Shown here: positions 47,661 through 57,712 of the stretch, one piece after another | Position numbering within the stretch: the stretch's first letter is position 1 | Layout of the letters: every line of letters starts with the position of its first letter | Source: Sphingomonas cannabina | GTDB lineage: Bacteria; Pseudomonadota; Alphaproteobacteria; Sphingomonadales; Sphingomonadaceae | Length of the DNA: 64,000 bases | Direction: 5' to 3' | Assembly (NCBI RefSeq): GCF_021391395.1 | Contig: NZ_CP090059.1 | Location: 2,713,001 to 2,777,000 of the forward strand | Made by a program: the position numbers and the translations under genes | Notes under the pieces: generated by a model | The model's database searches: none | What the model saw: the letters and a program-made list of their open reading frames with translations, nothing else | What the model was told of the DNA's origin: nothing

Positions 47661-47752
47661 TGCCCGAACATCATCTTCTGCAGGAATCATGGGCGCTGTC
47701 CTCCAGCGCTTCTTCCTGCCCAGGTGAAGGGCGCTCCGCGGATAGCGAGAGG

Positions 47753-48352
47753 TCAGGTGAGAATGGCGGACTTCACCAAGGCGCGGAAATCGCCAACCGC
47801 CTGATCGAAATAGTAGAGCCGCGGCGCATCGAACGTCATCATGTAAAGACTGCCCTTGATGATCGCGGCGCTCGCTTCGCCCTTGCGGGGCAAATTGTCC
47901 GAATCGGTATAGGTGTAGGTGAATCGCACGCCTTCATGGCCCAGGAATTCCGCCGGCTCGGTCGACGCAACTGAAAACGTCCCGATCTGCTTGTAGGCGC
48001 GATAGGTGGATTCCAGCAGTTCCGGCACCTCGACGATCAGCGTGTCCTTCGTGAATTTGGGAAGCGGCTCCTTCTTCTTGCTCCGCTCCTTGATAAGCGG
48101 CTTGCCGGCAGCGATTCCGCCGTAGAAGGTGACGTCGTTGAGCTGATCGCCGTCGAGCGTCCAGGTTTCGGTATTCTTCCCGGCGCTCACGCCAAGGCGG
48201 TTCCAATCGCGGGACGGCGTCACCGAAACCGCTGAATCGGCCACCGTCACCGTCACCCCCTTCTCGCGCAGCTTGTGGGCATAGGCGGTTGTCGTCAGCA
48301 AAAGCGCCGGCAGCAGGGCCAGGGCGAGCACGGGTCGTGCGTGCAGGGACAT
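47753..48352 (-). CDS. Secreted hypothetical protein, third gene of the M48 operon
   Basis: 199 residues with a signal peptide (LALLPALLLTTTAYAH). The body has the pattern of a beta-rich periplasmic protein (GVTVTVADSAVSVTPSRDWNR, FTYTYTDSDNLPRKGEA, ALVKSAIL). ATG 48352 overlaps the M48 stop (ATGA). No family assigned, but its coupling to the peptidase suggests that they act together in the envelope. Confidence 0.75.
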   Translation of the reverse strand: MSLHARPVLALALLPALLLTTTAYAHKLREKGVTVTVADSAVSVTPSRDWNRLGVSAGKNTETWTLDGDQLNDVTFYGGIAAGKPLIKERSKKKEPLPKFTKDTLIVEVPELLESTYRAYKQIGTFSVASTEPAEFLGHEGVRFTYTYTDSDNLPRKGEASAAIIKGSLYMMTFDAPRLYYFDQAVGDFRALVKSAILT

Positions 48353-49554
48353 CAATTGGTCACCCCTTCCTTGGTAAGCATCATCCGGATCATGGCGGCG
48401 TCCGATGCTTCGGGTTTCAACTCGAGATATTTGCGCAAGGCGGCCTGCCCATCCGTCGGGCGGCCGGTCTTGATCAGGGAAAGGCCGAGCCCGCGATGCG
48501 CATCGGCCAGCGCGGTGTCGAGCCGAATGGCCGATTCGTAGAATTCGGCCGCGTTGACCAGGTCACGTTGCTGACCGCGCAGCCGATACAGCTCGCCGCG
48601 CGCGAACCAGAGCGGCGCCGTCCACCCCGACGCGGCAAGCGATTGGATCAGATAGTCGCTGGCCCCGAAATCGTTCAGCTTGATCTGATCGTCGAGGAAG
48701 ATCGGCAACCAGTGGGCCATCGCCTCCCGGTAACGATCGGCGCCGTCGTCGCGGGAAGCACCGTCGGGGTCCGCCAGCGCCGCCATCGTCAAGGCCCGCT
48801 CGCCCTCGGGAGGATGCGACGCCGTGAACGCGATCGCATTGAATCTCGGCTTGCTGAGCCCCTTGCTGCGGGACGATGCCTCGATCTCCGCCATGAGATT
48901 CTGCCAGACCGCGGAGGCGGCCTGCGGCCTCAACTTGCTGGTGTTCAGATATCCGACCCCCAGCCGATCGGCCTCGCGCTCATTGTCCCGGCTGTACCGG
49001 AACAAATTGCCGTAGACGGAGAGTTGGACATCAGCGTACGACCGCCTCACATTATAGCTCGGCGCCATGCTGGCGAGCAGCGCGCTCCATGCCAGCAGAT
49101 CGGTTCCCGTCCGCCTGGCCTTGAAAAGTTTCAAGCCATGGCGCTGCTCATAATGCCCGAACTCATGGCCGAGGATGGCGCCCAGCTCGGCTTCGCTGCG
49201 CATCCGCAGCAGGAGGCCGGAGAAGACCCGCATCGTGCCGTTGGACGACATGTTGGCGTTGAACGTGGGTTCGCGCATGATGTACACGCGCACCGCCTTG
49301 CAGCGATCGGTCCCGACCGTGTCGCACAGGACATGTCGGACATAGGCGTTCAGCTTTTCGTCGCGAATGACCAGTTCGGAGGCGGCGAGCCTGCGTTCGG
49401 ACTCGTCAAACTCCCGCCACAGACCGATCTCGTCGACGCCCTGCGGCTGGTAGGCGCCGACATAGGGCGGCGGCGGCGGAGCGACCTCTGCCATCGCCGG
49501 CCCGGCGAGAACTGCCGCCAGGGCGCCGGCGACCATCGCGCCGGCGCGCCTCAC
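48352..49554 (-). CDS. Secreted M48 family zinc metallopeptidase with TPR-like C-terminus
   Basis: 400 residues. A signal peptide follows GTG 49554 (RRAGAMVAGALAAVLAGPAMA), a start that overlaps the upstream stop (GTGA). GHEFGHYEQRHG is the HExxH zinc site and NEREADRLGVGYL supplies the third ligand Glu. The C-terminal about 120 residues have TPR-like helices (AAEFYESAIRLDTALADAHRGL). This layout resembles BepA/LoiP-type periplasmic proteases of outer-membrane quality control. An open frame upstream of 49554 belongs to shadow coding. Confidence 0.87.
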   Translation of the reverse strand: MRRAGAMVAGALAAVLAGPAMAEVAPPPPPYVGAYQPQGVDEIGLWREFDESERRLAASELVIRDEKLNAYVRHVLCDTVGTDRCKAVRVYIMREPTFNANMSSNGTMRVFSGLLLRMRSEAELGAILGHEFGHYEQRHGLKLFKARRTGTDLLAWSALLASMAPSYNVRRSYADVQLSVYGNLFRYSRDNEREADRLGVGYLNTSKLRPQAASAVWQNLMAEIEASSRSKGLSKPRFNAIAFTASHPPEGERALTMAALADPDGASRDDGADRYREAMAHWLPIFLDDQIKLNDFGASDYLIQSLAASGWTAPLWFARGELYRLRGQQRDLVNAAEFYESAIRLDTALADAHRGLGLSLIKTGRPTDGQAALRKYLELKPEASDAAMIRMMLTKEGVTN

Positions 49555-50300
49555 TTGTCGGCATCCTTGTCGAGATTGCTGCCCGGGAAATCCTCGAGCA
49601 GCTGGCGCACGCGCTTCTCGGAGCCGTCGACTTCCCTGGGGTCGCCGCCCATCTGTCCGTCCGCATTGAGCCAGAGAAGGTTGCCGGTCCTGAGGTCGAC
49701 CAGCCCGGCAAAGCCCTGATGCTCGCCCGATTTGACCGCGATCCCGGGTCCGACCGCCGCCAATATCTGCAGCACTTTCCGTCCGGTCGATCCAAAGGCG
49801 TCCTTGTTGTAGATGAACAGCGCGTAATCGGCATCCTTTGCGCCGGGAAGGTCGGCGACACTGGCGCCCAACGACCAATCGAAAATATTCGCCTTATTGT
49901 CGCGCTTCTTGGTCGGCAGCCGATTGCCGACGAAGAACTGATATTCGATCACCGCCTGGGAAACCGCACCGAAGAGCTGCATGTGCTCCTCGAGATTCCG
50001 GGCATCCTCACCATAGGCCTCGGGTGCGGTGATCACCGCATTGCCGAGCTGCTTCTGATATTTCTCGAGCGCAGCCTGAATGTTCGTTCTGGCCCGATCC
50101 GTCCATTCCGCGTTCGGCTCGAATATCCCGCCGGTCGATTGGGATCCGACCCGCACCGATGGGTGGAAGACCAGGATTTTCTTGCCGCTGTTGCTGGCAA
50201 GCTCGAAGTCCTGTCGGACAGCGGACTTCTCCTGTGCCGCCACCGGAACGACGACAAGGCACAACGCCGCCGCTACGGCGAGCGCAATCCCCCTGAACAT
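49551..50300 (-). CDS. Secreted hypothetical protein, first gene of the M48 operon
   Basis: 249 residues with a signal peptide (AAALCLVVVPVAAQE). KKILVFHPSVRVGSQS and DYALFIYNKDAFGS are conserved-looking segments, and VDLRTGNLLWLNADGQMGGDPRE near the C-terminus resembles periplasmic GNA1162/YfiO-like surface proteins only weakly. Function unknown. It is coupled to the M48 gene by a GTGA overlap. Confidence 0.75.
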   Translation of the reverse strand: MFRGIALAVAAALCLVVVPVAAQEKSAVRQDFELASNSGKKILVFHPSVRVGSQSTGGIFEPNAEWTDRARTNIQAALEKYQKQLGNAVITAPEAYGEDARNLEEHMQLFGAVSQAVIEYQFFVGNRLPTKKRDNKANIFDWSLGASVADLPGAKDADYALFIYNKDAFGSTGRKVLQILAAVGPGIAVKSGEHQGFAGLVDLRTGNLLWLNADGQMGGDPREVDGSEKRVRQLLEDFPGSNLDKDADK

Positions 50301-50439
50301 TATGTCCCCCCTTTGCGCGCCGAATCAAACCCCCATCGGCGCGCGGTTGGAGGGTAACTCCGGTCCGGCTAGTTGCAAGATAGTTTGTTGCGATCGGACA
50401 ACGATATTGTCTCCGATCCGGCGCAGCTGAAGGCGGCTT

Positions 50440-51897
50440 CTAACCGCCCAGCGCCTTCCTGAGCAGCTCGTTGACGACGCCTGGGTTGGCCTTGCCGCCC
50501 ATCGCCTTCATCGTCTGGCCGACGAAGAAGCCGAACAGCTGCTGCTTGCCGGCGCGATACTGTTCGAGCTGGCCGGGATTGGCGGCGAGGACATCGGCGA
50601 TGACCTTCTCGATCGCGCCGGTGTCGGACGTCTGCTTGAGGCCGCGCTCCTCGACGATTTTCGCCGGGTCGCCGCCGGTCTCCAGCATCACCTCGAACAC
50701 CTGCTTGGCGAGGCTGCCCGACAGCGTGCCGTCGGCGACGAGGCCGAGCAGCTCGGCAGCCTGATTGGGCGAGACCGGCGATTCGGTGATGTCCTTGCCG
50801 AGGCGGTTCAGCGCCCCGAACAGCTCGGAAGCGACCCAGTTGGAGGCCTGGACGGGCGCGGCGCCGGCCTCGAGCAGCGCGTCGAACCAGCGCGCGGTCT
50901 CGACCTCGGCGGTCAGCACGCCGGCATTATAGGGGGTGATCCCCAGCGCTTCGTAGCGCGCGCGCTTGGCGTCGGGCAGCTCGGGCAGGCTGGCGCGGCA
51001 TTCCTCGAGGAAGGCGTCGTCGAGCTCGAGCGGGAGCAGGTCCGGGTCGGGGAAATAGCGATAGTCGTGCGCATCCTCCTTGGAGCGCATCGACCGCGTC
51101 GTGCCGGTGTCCGGATTGAACAGCCGCGTCTCCTGCACCACGCGGCCGCCCGCCTCCAGCACGTCGACCTGGCGCATCGCCTCATGCTCGATCGCCTGCA
51201 TGACGAAGCGGACCGAGTTGACGTTCTTGGTCTCGGTGCGGATGCCGAACGGCTCGCCCGGCTTGCGGACCGACACATTGACGTCGGCGCGCATGGAGCC
51301 CTCCTCCATGTTGCCGTCGCAGCTGCCGACATATCTCAGAATCGATCTGAGCTTGCGGAGATAAGCTCCAGCCTCGGCTGGCGAGCGCATGTCCGGGCGG
51401 CTGACGATCTCCATCAGCGCCACCCCCGAGCGGTTGAGGTCGACGTAGCTGCGGGTCGGATGCTGGTCGTGCATCAGCTTGCCGGCGTCCTGCTCGACAT
51501 GGATGCGCTCGACACCGACCGTCTTGGTCGCGTCGTCGACCTCAATCTCCACCGCGCCCTCGCCGACCAGCGGATGGTAGAGCTGGCTGATCTGATAGCC
51601 CTGCGGCAGATCGGCGTAGAAATAGTTCTTGCGGTCGAACCGCGACCATTTGTTGATCTGCGCGTCGATCGCCATGCCAGTGCGCACCGCCTGACGGATG
51701 CACTCCTTATTGGGTACCGGCAGCATGCCGGGCATCGCCGCGTCGACCAGGCTGACCTGGGTGTTGGGCTCGGCGCCGAAAGCGGTCGAGGCGCCCGAGA
51801 ACAGCTTGGCGTTGGAGGTGACCTGGGCGTGGACCTCGAGGCCGATCACGACCTCCCACTCACCCGTGGCGCCCTGGATGCGATATTCTGCAGACAT
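50440..51897 (-). CDS. gatB: Asp-tRNA(Asn)/Glu-tRNA(Gln) amidotransferase subunit B
   Basis: 485 residues. [21 protein letters not shown] is the GatB N-terminal signature, followed by [15 protein letters not shown] and [13 protein letters not shown], and the C-terminal YqeY-like tail ([19 protein letters not shown]). It holds the kinase step that activates mischarged tRNA for amidation. The start at 51897 is the family start. It lies 1.7 kb from gatA with other genes between, not directly after it, and carries a rare-codon patch at 51322-51372. Confidence 0.97.
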   Translation of the reverse strand: MSAEYRIQGATGEWEVVIGLEVHAQVTSNAKLFSGASTAFGAEPNTQVSLVDAAMPGMLPVPNKECIRQAVRTGMAIDAQINKWSRFDRKNYFYADLPQGYQISQLYHPLVGEGAVEIEVDDATKTVGVERIHVEQDAGKLMHDQHPTRSYVDLNRSGVALMEIVSRPDMRSPAEAGAYLRKLRSILRYVGSCDGNMEEGSMRADVNVSVRKPGEPFGIRTETKNVNSVRFVMQAIEHEAMRQVDVLEAGGRVVQETRLFNPDTGTTRSMRSKEDAHDYRYFPDPDLLPLELDDAFLEECRASLPELPDAKRARYEALGITPYNAGVLTAEVETARWFDALLEAGAAPVQASNWVASELFGALNRLGKDITESPVSPNQAAELLGLVADGTLSGSLAKQVFEVMLETGGDPAKIVEERGLKQTSDTGAIEKVIADVLAANPGQLEQYRAGKQQLFGFFVGQTMKAMGGKANPGVVNELLRKALGG

Positions 51898-52002
51898 GCC
51901 GCCCCCATATGGCGTCGACGGATCGTTGGAAAGCCCGGTCCAGCGGTCTTGCGAGGGCCGAAGGGCCGTGCAACTGTGCAGTAAAGTAGCGGAGTCGAAT
52001 TG

Positions 52003-52800
52003 ATGTCGACCGCGGGGCTGCAATATGGCTTCCACCATAAACGATCCTTCACCTCGACGGCGAAGGCGGCGCTGCGTTACCAAAGTTACTCCGGTACCCT
52101 GAAAGTATTACTCCATTGCTATAGCCCGATCAATTTCCTTAAGCGCTACGTTACCGGCCAGGGATCCTACCCCGTGACCATCGACCTCAGGACACCGATC
52201 GGACCGGTCGGCGTGACTGCCTTTTCGCCGGAGGATATTCTGACGATCAACGAGATTTTCTTCTGGAAGGATTATGGGCAATCGCGCACCGACCGGATCG
52301 TCGTCGATTTCGGGTCGAACGTCGGGATATCGAGCCTCTATTTCCTGACGCGCAATCCCTATTCCACCCTCTATTGCCACGAGCCGCTGCCGCAAAACGT
52401 CGCGCGGCTGCGGCAGAATCTGCGCGGGTTCGAGGATCGCTACCACCTGTCCGAGGCCGCGGTGGCCGAGCATGACGGTACCGCGCAGTTCGGATGGGAG
52501 CCGACCGGACGCTATGGCGGGATCGGCTATGCCTCGGCACGGCAGATGACGGTGCCGGCGGTCGATTCGAACCGCGTCCTGGCCGAGATCGTCGAGCGGC
52601 ATGGCGAGATCGATCTGCTCAAGATCGACATCGAGGGATCGGAGCATGAGATCACCGCGCGCATCCCCTTCGACCTGGCGCGCAGGATCAGGCGGATGGT
52701 GATCGAACTGCCGTTCCGCGACAATCCGCTGCCGCGCACGCACGACATGCACTATCGCTGGCCGATCACGACGCTGATCCGGCGGATGGAGCAGTTTTAG
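52003..52800 (+). CDS. FkbM family SAM-dependent methyltransferase
   Basis: 265 residues. [15 protein letters not shown] is the SAM motif and [13 protein letters not shown] the FkbM signature. Some members O-methylate sugars or other surface metabolites. It is on the plus strand, divergent from gatB and inserted between gatA and gatB. It has slightly lower GC than its neighbours. Confidence 0.88.
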   Translation: MSTAGLQYGFHHKRSFTSTAKAALRYQSYSGTLKVLLHCYSPINFLKRYVTGQGSYPVTIDLRTPIGPVGVTAFSPEDILTINEIFFWKDYGQSRTDRIVVDFGSNVGISSLYFLTRNPYSTLYCHEPLPQNVARLRQNLRGFEDRYHLSEAAVAEHDGTAQFGWEPTGRYGGIGYASARQMTVPAVDSNRVLAEIVERHGEIDLLKIDIEGSEHEITARIPFDLARRIRRMVIELPFRDNPLPRTHDMHYRWPITTLIRRMEQF

Positions 52801-52807
52801 GGAGCGT

Positions 52808-52990
52808 TTGGCGTCGCACCACGAATATTCACATGGCGAAGATCATGTCATTCAGATCCGGAGAGGCGAAGATCGGCGAATTTCAGATGAGAGCGAAGTG
52901 ATGATATTGCATTATTGTGCTTGCGCCGAGACCGGCACCGTTGATATTATGGCTACCCAGGCCAGTGACCTGACGAGGCGGAAGGCATGA
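52808..52990 (+). CDS. Possible small protein before the 61-residue gene
   Basis: About 60 residues from a TTG, or about 30 from ATG 52901, ending in an ATGA overlap with the next small gene. It contains HYCACAE. No ribosome site is clear. It lies in an AT-richer patch and may be only chance. Confidence 0.3.
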   Translation: MASHHEYSHGEDHVIQIRRGEDRRISDESEVMILHYCACAETGTVDIMATQASDLTRRKA

Positions 52991-53172
52991 CCGGGAACGA
53001 GGCGCGGCGCCAAGAATTGCCTGCCGAGGCTGATGACGCGACCGAGTTCGCGGTAGCGGCCCTCCTGGAACAGCTCTGCATTTCGTCATTGAATGATGAT
53101 GAAGACGCAGTCGCTGAGCTGAGCATGTTGCTACGCCACGCGTTGCAGAACGCCTCGGATTTGCACAGCTAA
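52987..53172 (+). CDS. Small hypothetical protein
   Basis: 61 residues, acidic, with a helical middle (VAALLEQLCISS) and DDDEDAVAELSMLLRHALQ-like second half. The start at 52987 sits in an ATGA overlap with the preceding frame. Size and composition resemble small regulatory or antitoxin-like proteins, without firm family evidence. Confidence 0.45.
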   Translation: MTGNEARRQELPAEADDATEFAVAALLEQLCISSLNDDEDAVAELSMLLRHALQNASDLHS

Positions 53173-53582
53173 CGCCTTTTACGCGATTTCCCGGTGCGCT
53201 GCGCCGTCTTCGACTGGGCGGAGCGGGTCGGTTGGTGCGTGATACGAGGTACCTGTTGAAAGGGCATCAGATCGTAGATCTGTCTTGCAAGGTAACGCAT
53301 CCGGATCACGCCGGCCTTGTTCTTCGCCAAGGCAAATTCGATCGTCCTGCCCGCGATCTTGTGTAGCATCCGTCGAGCAGTCGAATACGTCGCTCGATCC
53401 ATCGGCTCCCCGTTTCCCGCGTCAACTGGGCACGCTGTACGGCGATTATAGTCTATAAATGCCTGGTTTGCATCCATTGCTTCAGGAAAAGCAGCGATAA
53501 CTACCTGCCTACTCCAATAGAGGTAGTACCAAGGAATTATATTTTTCTCGCTGCGCGAGAGAGGAGCGCAGATTCCCGTCAC
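53169..53582 (-). CDS. Hypothetical protein in the AT-rich insert
   Basis: Up to 137 residues from GTG 53582, or 102 from ATG 53477. It has an aromatic patch (IIPWYYLYWSRQ) and a basic C-terminus (SRKRR). No family recognised. Neither start has a clear ribosome site. It converges with the small protein at 52987 and overlaps its stop by 4 bp. Confidence 0.4.
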   Translation of the reverse strand: MTGICAPLSRSEKNIIPWYYLYWSRQVVIAAFPEAMDANQAFIDYNRRTACPVDAGNGEPMDRATYSTARRMLHKIAGRTIEFALAKNKAGVIRMRYLARQIYDLMPFQQVPRITHQPTRSAQSKTAQRTGKSRKRR

Positions 53583-53607
53583 GCTGCCGGACGAACGGCT
53601 CCTGACG

Positions 53608-53632
53608 ATCCGGCCGAGCGCATCGGCCGGAT
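53608..53632 (-). terminator. Hairpin just after gatA
   Basis: A perfect 10 bp stem (ATCCGGCCGA / TCGGCCGGAT) with a 5-base loop lies 5 bp after the gatA stop on the minus strand. It lacks a T run, so it may be a transcript-end stabiliser and not a full terminator. It supports gatCA ending here, apart from gatB. Confidence 0.5.
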
Positions 53633-53636
53633 CATC

Positions 53637-55121
53637 CTACCACCAGGCATCCGGCCGGGCCGTGAAGCCCGCACGCTGCTCGATCGCCAGGCCGGCGTCG
53701 AGGACGCCCTGCTCGTCGAGCGGCTTGCCGATGATCTGGAGGCCGAGCGGCAAGCCGCCCGCGTCGAGGCCGCCCGGCACGCTCATCGCCGGCAGGCCGG
53801 CGAGGCTCGACGGCACGGTGAAGACGTCGTTCAGGTACATCGCGATCGGATCGGCGCTCTTCTCGCCCAGGGCGAAGGCGGCCGAGGGCGCGGTCGGGGT
53901 CAGCAGCAGATCGCAGATCTCCCACACCTGCTCGAAATCGCGCGCGATCAGGGTGCGGACCTTCTGCGCCTGGGTGTAATAGGCATCGTAGAAGCCGGCC
54001 GAGAGCACATAGGTGCCGATCATGATGCGGCGCTTGACCTCGTCGCCGAAGCCGGCCGCGCGCGTCGCCGCATACATGTCCTGCAGGCCGGCGCCGTCGG
54101 GCAGCTCGCGCTGGCCGTAGCGCACGCCGTCGTAGCGGGCGAGGTTCGACGACGCCTCCGCCGGCGCGATGATGTAATAGGCCGGAAGGGCGTATCGGGT
54201 ATGCGGCAGCGACACCTCGACGACCTCGGCGCCGGCGTCCTTCAGCCAGTCAATGCCCTGCTGCCACAGCGCCTCGATTTCGGCGGGCATGCCGTCGACC
54301 CGATACTCCCTGGGAATACCGATCCGCTTGCCCTTGAGATCGCTTGATAATCCCGCTTCCCACTGCGGCACCGGCAGGTCGAGCGAGGTCGCGTCCTTGG
54401 GATCGAATCCCGCCATCGCCTCCAGCAGGATCGCGCAGTCGCGCACGTCGCGCGCCATCGGCCCCGCCTGATCGAGCGAGGAGGCAAAGGCGATCACGCC
54501 CCAGCGCGAGCAGCGGCCGTAGGTCGGCTTGATGCCCGAGATGCCGGTGAAGGCGGCCGGCTGGCGGATCGAGCCGCCGGTGTCGGTTCCGGTCGCGCCC
54601 GGGCACAGCCGCGCCGCGATCGCCGCCGAGCTTCCGCCCGAGGACCCGCCCGGCGCGAGCGGAGCGTTGCCGCCGTCGTTGCGACGCCATGGCGAGATGA
54701 CGTTGCCGAAATGGCTCGTCTCGTTGGACGAGCCCATCGCGAACTGGTCCATGTTGAGCTTGCCGAGCATCCCGGCGCCCGCGCGCCAGAGATTGCCCGA
54801 CACGGTCGATTCGTAGGTCGGCGTGAAGCCTTCGAGGATGTGGCTGGCCGCGGTCGCTGGCACGCCCGCGGTGCAGAACAGGTCCTTCATGCCGATCGGC
54901 ACGCCGGCAAGGGGCTTGAGCTCCTCCCCTGCCGCACGCGCGTCGTCGGTGGCCTTGGCGGCGGCGAGCGCGTGATCGGGAGTCTCGACCAGAAAGGCGT
55001 TGAGCGCCTTGGCCGCGCCGACGCGGGTAATGAAGGCATCGGCCACCTCGCGTGCGGAGAAATCGCCCGCGCGGACGCCGTCGCGGATCGCTGCGACGCC
55101 GAGATCGGTGAGCTCGGCCAT
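53637..55121 (-). CDS. gatA: Asp-tRNA(Asn)/Glu-tRNA(Gln) amidotransferase subunit A
   Basis: 494 residues. Catalytic Lys in [10 protein letters not shown], Ser in [10 protein letters not shown] and Ser in [11 protein letters not shown] form the amidase-signature Ser-cis-Ser-Lys triad. It releases ammonia from glutamine or asparagine for GatB. ATG 55121 overlaps the gatC stop (TAATG). The open frame extends far upstream antisense to other genes without support. A rare-codon patch lies near 54303-54357. Confidence 0.97.
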   Translation of the reverse strand: MAELTDLGVAAIRDGVRAGDFSAREVADAFITRVGAAKALNAFLVETPDHALAAAKATDDARAAGEELKPLAGVPIGMKDLFCTAGVPATAASHILEGFTPTYESTVSGNLWRAGAGMLGKLNMDQFAMGSSNETSHFGNVISPWRRNDGGNAPLAPGGSSGGSSAAIAARLCPGATGTDTGGSIRQPAAFTGISGIKPTYGRCSRWGVIAFASSLDQAGPMARDVRDCAILLEAMAGFDPKDATSLDLPVPQWEAGLSSDLKGKRIGIPREYRVDGMPAEIEALWQQGIDWLKDAGAEVVEVSLPHTRYALPAYYIIAPAEASSNLARYDGVRYGQRELPDGAGLQDMYAATRAAGFGDEVKRRIMIGTYVLSAGFYDAYYTQAQKVRTLIARDFEQVWEICDLLLTPTAPSAAFALGEKSADPIAMYLNDVFTVPSSLAGLPAMSVPGGLDAGGLPLGLQIIGKPLDEQGVLDAGLAIEQRAGFTARPDAWW

Positions 55122-55408
55122 TATTCGATCACCTTCGGCACGGTGAAGAAGCCATGCTCGGCCTGGGGCGCGTTCGCCAGCACCTGTTCGCGCACGCCGC
55201 CGTCGGTGACGACGTCGTCGCGCAGGCGCAGGTGGTTGGGGATCACGGCGGTCATCGGCTGCACGGACGAGGTGTCGACCTCGCCCAGCTGCTCGATCCA
55301 GCCGAGAATGTTGGCAAGCTCGGGAGCGAGGCGTTCGGCCTCCTCCTCGGTGATCGCGATGCGCGCCAGGCTCGCGACCTTCTTCACGGTGGCAATGTCG
55401 ATGGACAT
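55121..55408 (-). CDS. gatC: Asp-tRNA(Asn)/Glu-tRNA(Gln) amidotransferase subunit C
   Basis: 95 residues, standard GatC size. [21 protein letters not shown] opens it and LRDDVV with [10 protein letters not shown] closes it. It holds GatA and GatB together. The start at 55408 is the family start; an open frame reaches 55498. Confidence 0.95.
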   Translation of the reverse strand: MSIDIATVKKVASLARIAITEEEAERLAPELANILGWIEQLGEVDTSSVQPMTAVIPNHLRLRDDVVTDGGVREQVLANAPQAEHGFFTVPKVIE

Positions 55409-55562
55409 GGGGAGCGCGGCTAGCACCCGGCCCCGCCGCAGCGCAACCTCGGATGCGCACTGACAGAAGCATGGGGCGATTGCGCAATGAGCAACCATGG
55501 GGCACGGCGGTTGCGATTGCAGCCGCTACGAATATGCTGCACTGCACAATGGAGTCGCCGGG

Positions 55563-56669
55563 GTGGCCAGGAAATTCCTCTATGTCATCGCAGGACTGAT
55601 CGTGCTCGCCATCGCCGCCACCTTTGCCTACCGCCTGTTCGGCGTGCAGCTGCTCAGGCAGGCGATGGTGCCGGGCACGTCGTTCCAGGCGCAGCCGGCG
55701 ATGGCGCGCGGCATCTATGCCCGGCGCGACATGTGGATCGCGCGGCCCGACCTGCCGGGCAATCCCGCGCTGTGGACGCCGGCCGGCATGGCGCCTGCCA
55801 AAAATCTGCCGGCGGCGGTGTTTTTCATCCATCCGACGTCTTATCTCGACCGGGCGCGCTGGAACGCGCCGCTCGACAACAGGGAAGCGAACGATCGCGC
55901 CGCGCTGTTCCTGCGGGGGCAGGCGAGCGCATTCAACGGCGTCGGCGGCATCTGGGCGCCGCGTTATCGCCAGGCGACGTTCGGGGCGTTCCTGACCAAC
56001 CAGGCGGATGCGCAGAAAGCGCTCGACCTCGCCTATCGCGACGTGACGCTCGCGTTCGACCGGTTCCTGGAGGAAGCGGGCGACCGGCCGATCATCCTGG
56101 CCGGCCACAGCCAGGGGGCGCTGCACCTGACGCGGCTGCTGCACGACCGCATCGCCGGGACGCCGCTCGCGAAGCGGATCGTCGCGGCCTATGTCGTCGG
56201 CTGGCCGGTGTCGCGCACCGCCGACTTGCCGGCACTCGGCCTGCCGGAGTGCGCCGCGGCCGACCAGGCCGGCTGCATCCTGTCCTGGCAGAGCTTTGCC
56301 GAGCCGGCCGATCCGTCGCTGATCGTCGACACTTTCGACGGGACCAAGGGGTTCACGGGCGCGCCGCGCAAGGGAACGCCGATGATCTGCACCAACCCAC
56401 TGACCGGCACGCCCGGCGCGACGGCGCCGGCGAGCGCCAACCTCGGTACGCTGTTCCCCAATGCCGATCTCAGCGGCGCGACGCTGCAGCCGGGCCGGGT
56501 GCCGGCGCGGTGCGACGGGCGCGGGTTCCTGCTGATCGGAAGCGGGCCGGAGGTCGGGCCCTATGTGCTGCCGGGGAATAACTATCATGTGTTCGACTAC
56601 AGCTTGTTCTGGGCGAACGTGCGCGCGGATGCGGCGCGGCGGCTGAAGGCGTTCCAGGCGCGGAAGTAA
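55563..56669 (+). CDS. DUF3089 family alpha/beta-hydrolase-like protein, membrane-anchored
   Basis: 368 residues. An N-terminal membrane anchor ([17 protein letters not shown]) is followed by [10 protein letters not shown], the DUF3089 signature, and [12 protein letters not shown], a nucleophile elbow (GxSxG) with Ser. The start is GTG 55563 with GGAG at 55551-55554; the longer ATG start at 55497 lacks a ribosome site. It is divergent from gatC. Likely an esterase of unknown substrate in the envelope. Confidence 0.85.
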   Translation: MARKFLYVIAGLIVLAIAATFAYRLFGVQLLRQAMVPGTSFQAQPAMARGIYARRDMWIARPDLPGNPALWTPAGMAPAKNLPAAVFFIHPTSYLDRARWNAPLDNREANDRAALFLRGQASAFNGVGGIWAPRYRQATFGAFLTNQADAQKALDLAYRDVTLAFDRFLEEAGDRPIILAGHSQGALHLTRLLHDRIAGTPLAKRIVAAYVVGWPVSRTADLPALGLPECAAADQAGCILSWQSFAEPADPSLIVDTFDGTKGFTGAPRKGTPMICTNPLTGTPGATAPASANLGTLFPNADLSGATLQPGRVPARCDGRGFLLIGSGPEVGPYVLPGNNYHVFDYSLFWANVRADAARRLKAFQARK

Positions 56670-56674
56670 CTTAT

Positions 56675-56772
56675 CCGTCATGCCGGACTTGTTCCGGCAT
56701 CCACTGTGCAGCAAGTTCCGCAGCCGAAGGATTGGCGGCACCGTGGATGCCGGAACAAGTCCGGCATGACGG
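56675..56772. repeat. Palindromic intergenic element, family D
   Basis: CCGTCATGCCGGACTTGTTC at the left mirrors GAACAAGTCCGGCATGACGG at the right, with inner arms CCGGCATCCAC / GTGGATGCCGG. It fills nearly the whole gap between DUF3089 and ruvX; the ruvX start follows 8 bp later. Single copy in this window. Confidence 0.88.
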
Positions 56773-56780
56773 GTAGGGAT

Positions 56781-57242
56781 ATGATCACCACCGATCCAAC
56801 ACAGTTCCATGCGACGCTACCGGACGGCGGTCGCCTGCTCGGGCTCGATGTCGGGACGAAGACGATCGGCACGGCGCTGTGCGACGCGGGCTGGAGCTTC
56901 GCCTCCCCTGCCCCGTTGGTCCGGCGCACCAAGTTCACCGCGGACAAGGCGGCGCTCGCGGCGATGCTGGGGCCGCAGGCGGTGAAGGGGGTGGTGATCG
57001 GGCTTCCGCTCAATCTCGACGGCAGCGATTCCCCACGCACCCAATCGACGCGCGCCTTTGCCCGGAACGTCGAGGATTGGGGGCTACCCATCCTGTTGTG
57101 GGACGAGCGCTGGTCGACCGTGGCGGTCGAGCGGACGATGATCGAACAGGATCTCTCCCGCGCCAAGCGGGCCGAGCGCGTCGACAGCCTCGCCGCCGCG
57201 CACATCCTGCAGGCGGCGATCGATGCTTTGGTGAACGTCTAG
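56781..57242 (+). CDS. ruvX: Holliday junction resolvase-like RuvX (YqgF)
   Basis: 153 residues. [14 protein letters not shown] is the RNase H-fold Asp motif; [13 protein letters not shown] and [10 protein letters not shown] are the further family motifs, and [12 protein letters not shown] has the final acidic residue. The family works in pre-16S rRNA 5' processing. ATG 56781 has GGGTAGGG upstream and lies just outside the repeat; an ATG at 56766 lies inside it. Confidence 0.93.
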   Translation: MITTDPTQFHATLPDGGRLLGLDVGTKTIGTALCDAGWSFASPAPLVRRTKFTADKAALAAMLGPQAVKGVVIGLPLNLDGSDSPRTQSTRAFARNVEDWGLPILLWDERWSTVAVERTMIEQDLSRAKRAERVDSLAAAHILQAAIDALVNV

Positions 57243-57271
57243 AAGGTGATCCTGCCGGATTGAAGCAAGCC

Positions 57272-57370
57272 GTTCCCCGGCGAAGGCCGGGGTCCAGTAT
57301 CGGTGAAGGGGAGGTGGTATCCCGCCACCCGAGTTGTCTTGCAACTGGGCCCCGGCCTTCGCCGGGGAAC
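57272..57370. repeat. Palindromic intergenic element, family C (copy 2)
   Basis: GTTCCCCGGCGAAGGCCGGG at the left mirrors CCCGGCCTTCGCCGGGGAAC at the right. It is related to 24145-24244 by the CCCCGGC..GCCGGGG arms, but the spacer differs. It lies in the convergent gap between ruvX and the PilZ gene. Confidence 0.85.
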
Positions 57371-57382
57371 AGAGTCAGATAC

Positions 57383-57712
57383 CTAGACGAGCTTGAGGAC
57401 GATCGCGCGGAGCAGCGAACGGTCGATCGGGGTATCGAAGCGGCAGCCCATCATCGCACCGTCGCGCCACACCACGCGCGCGGCGACGGGATCGCTGCCG
57501 TCGAGGCTGAGCTGGACCGAGGCGCCGGGCTTGCGCGGACGGTCGCCCTCGATGCGGCAGCCGTAGATCGAGAGATCGCGCAGGATCGCCTCGCGCGGCT
57601 CGCCCATCACGCGATGGATGCTGACGCAGGAGATCGGCGTCGGCACGCGCCGCGCCGCGCGCCGTTCGACCGGCGCCGCCTCATCCGCCATATGCACCGC
57701 TTTGGAAGCCAT
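57383..57712 (-). CDS. PilZ domain protein
   Basis: 109 residues. ERRAARRVPTPISC gives the RxxxR c-di-GMP motif and LRDLSIYGCRIEG the D/NxSxxG motif, here with Tyr-Gly-Cys. ARVVWRDGAMMGCRFD closes the barrel. It probably binds cyclic di-GMP and signals to an unknown partner. The start at 57712 has GGGAGGGAGG upstream. An open frame to 57898 is not supported. Confidence 0.9.
   Translation of the reverse strand: MASKAVHMADEAAPVERRAARRVPTPISCVSIHRVMGEPREAILRDLSIYGCRIEGDRPRKPGASVQLSLDGSDPVAARVVWRDGAMMGCRFDTPIDRSLLRAIVLKLV

Noticed and set aside
55122..56810. Open frame extending gatA far upstream on the minus strand
   Set aside because: It crosses gatC and the DUF3089 gene antisense. GatA family length is met from 55121.
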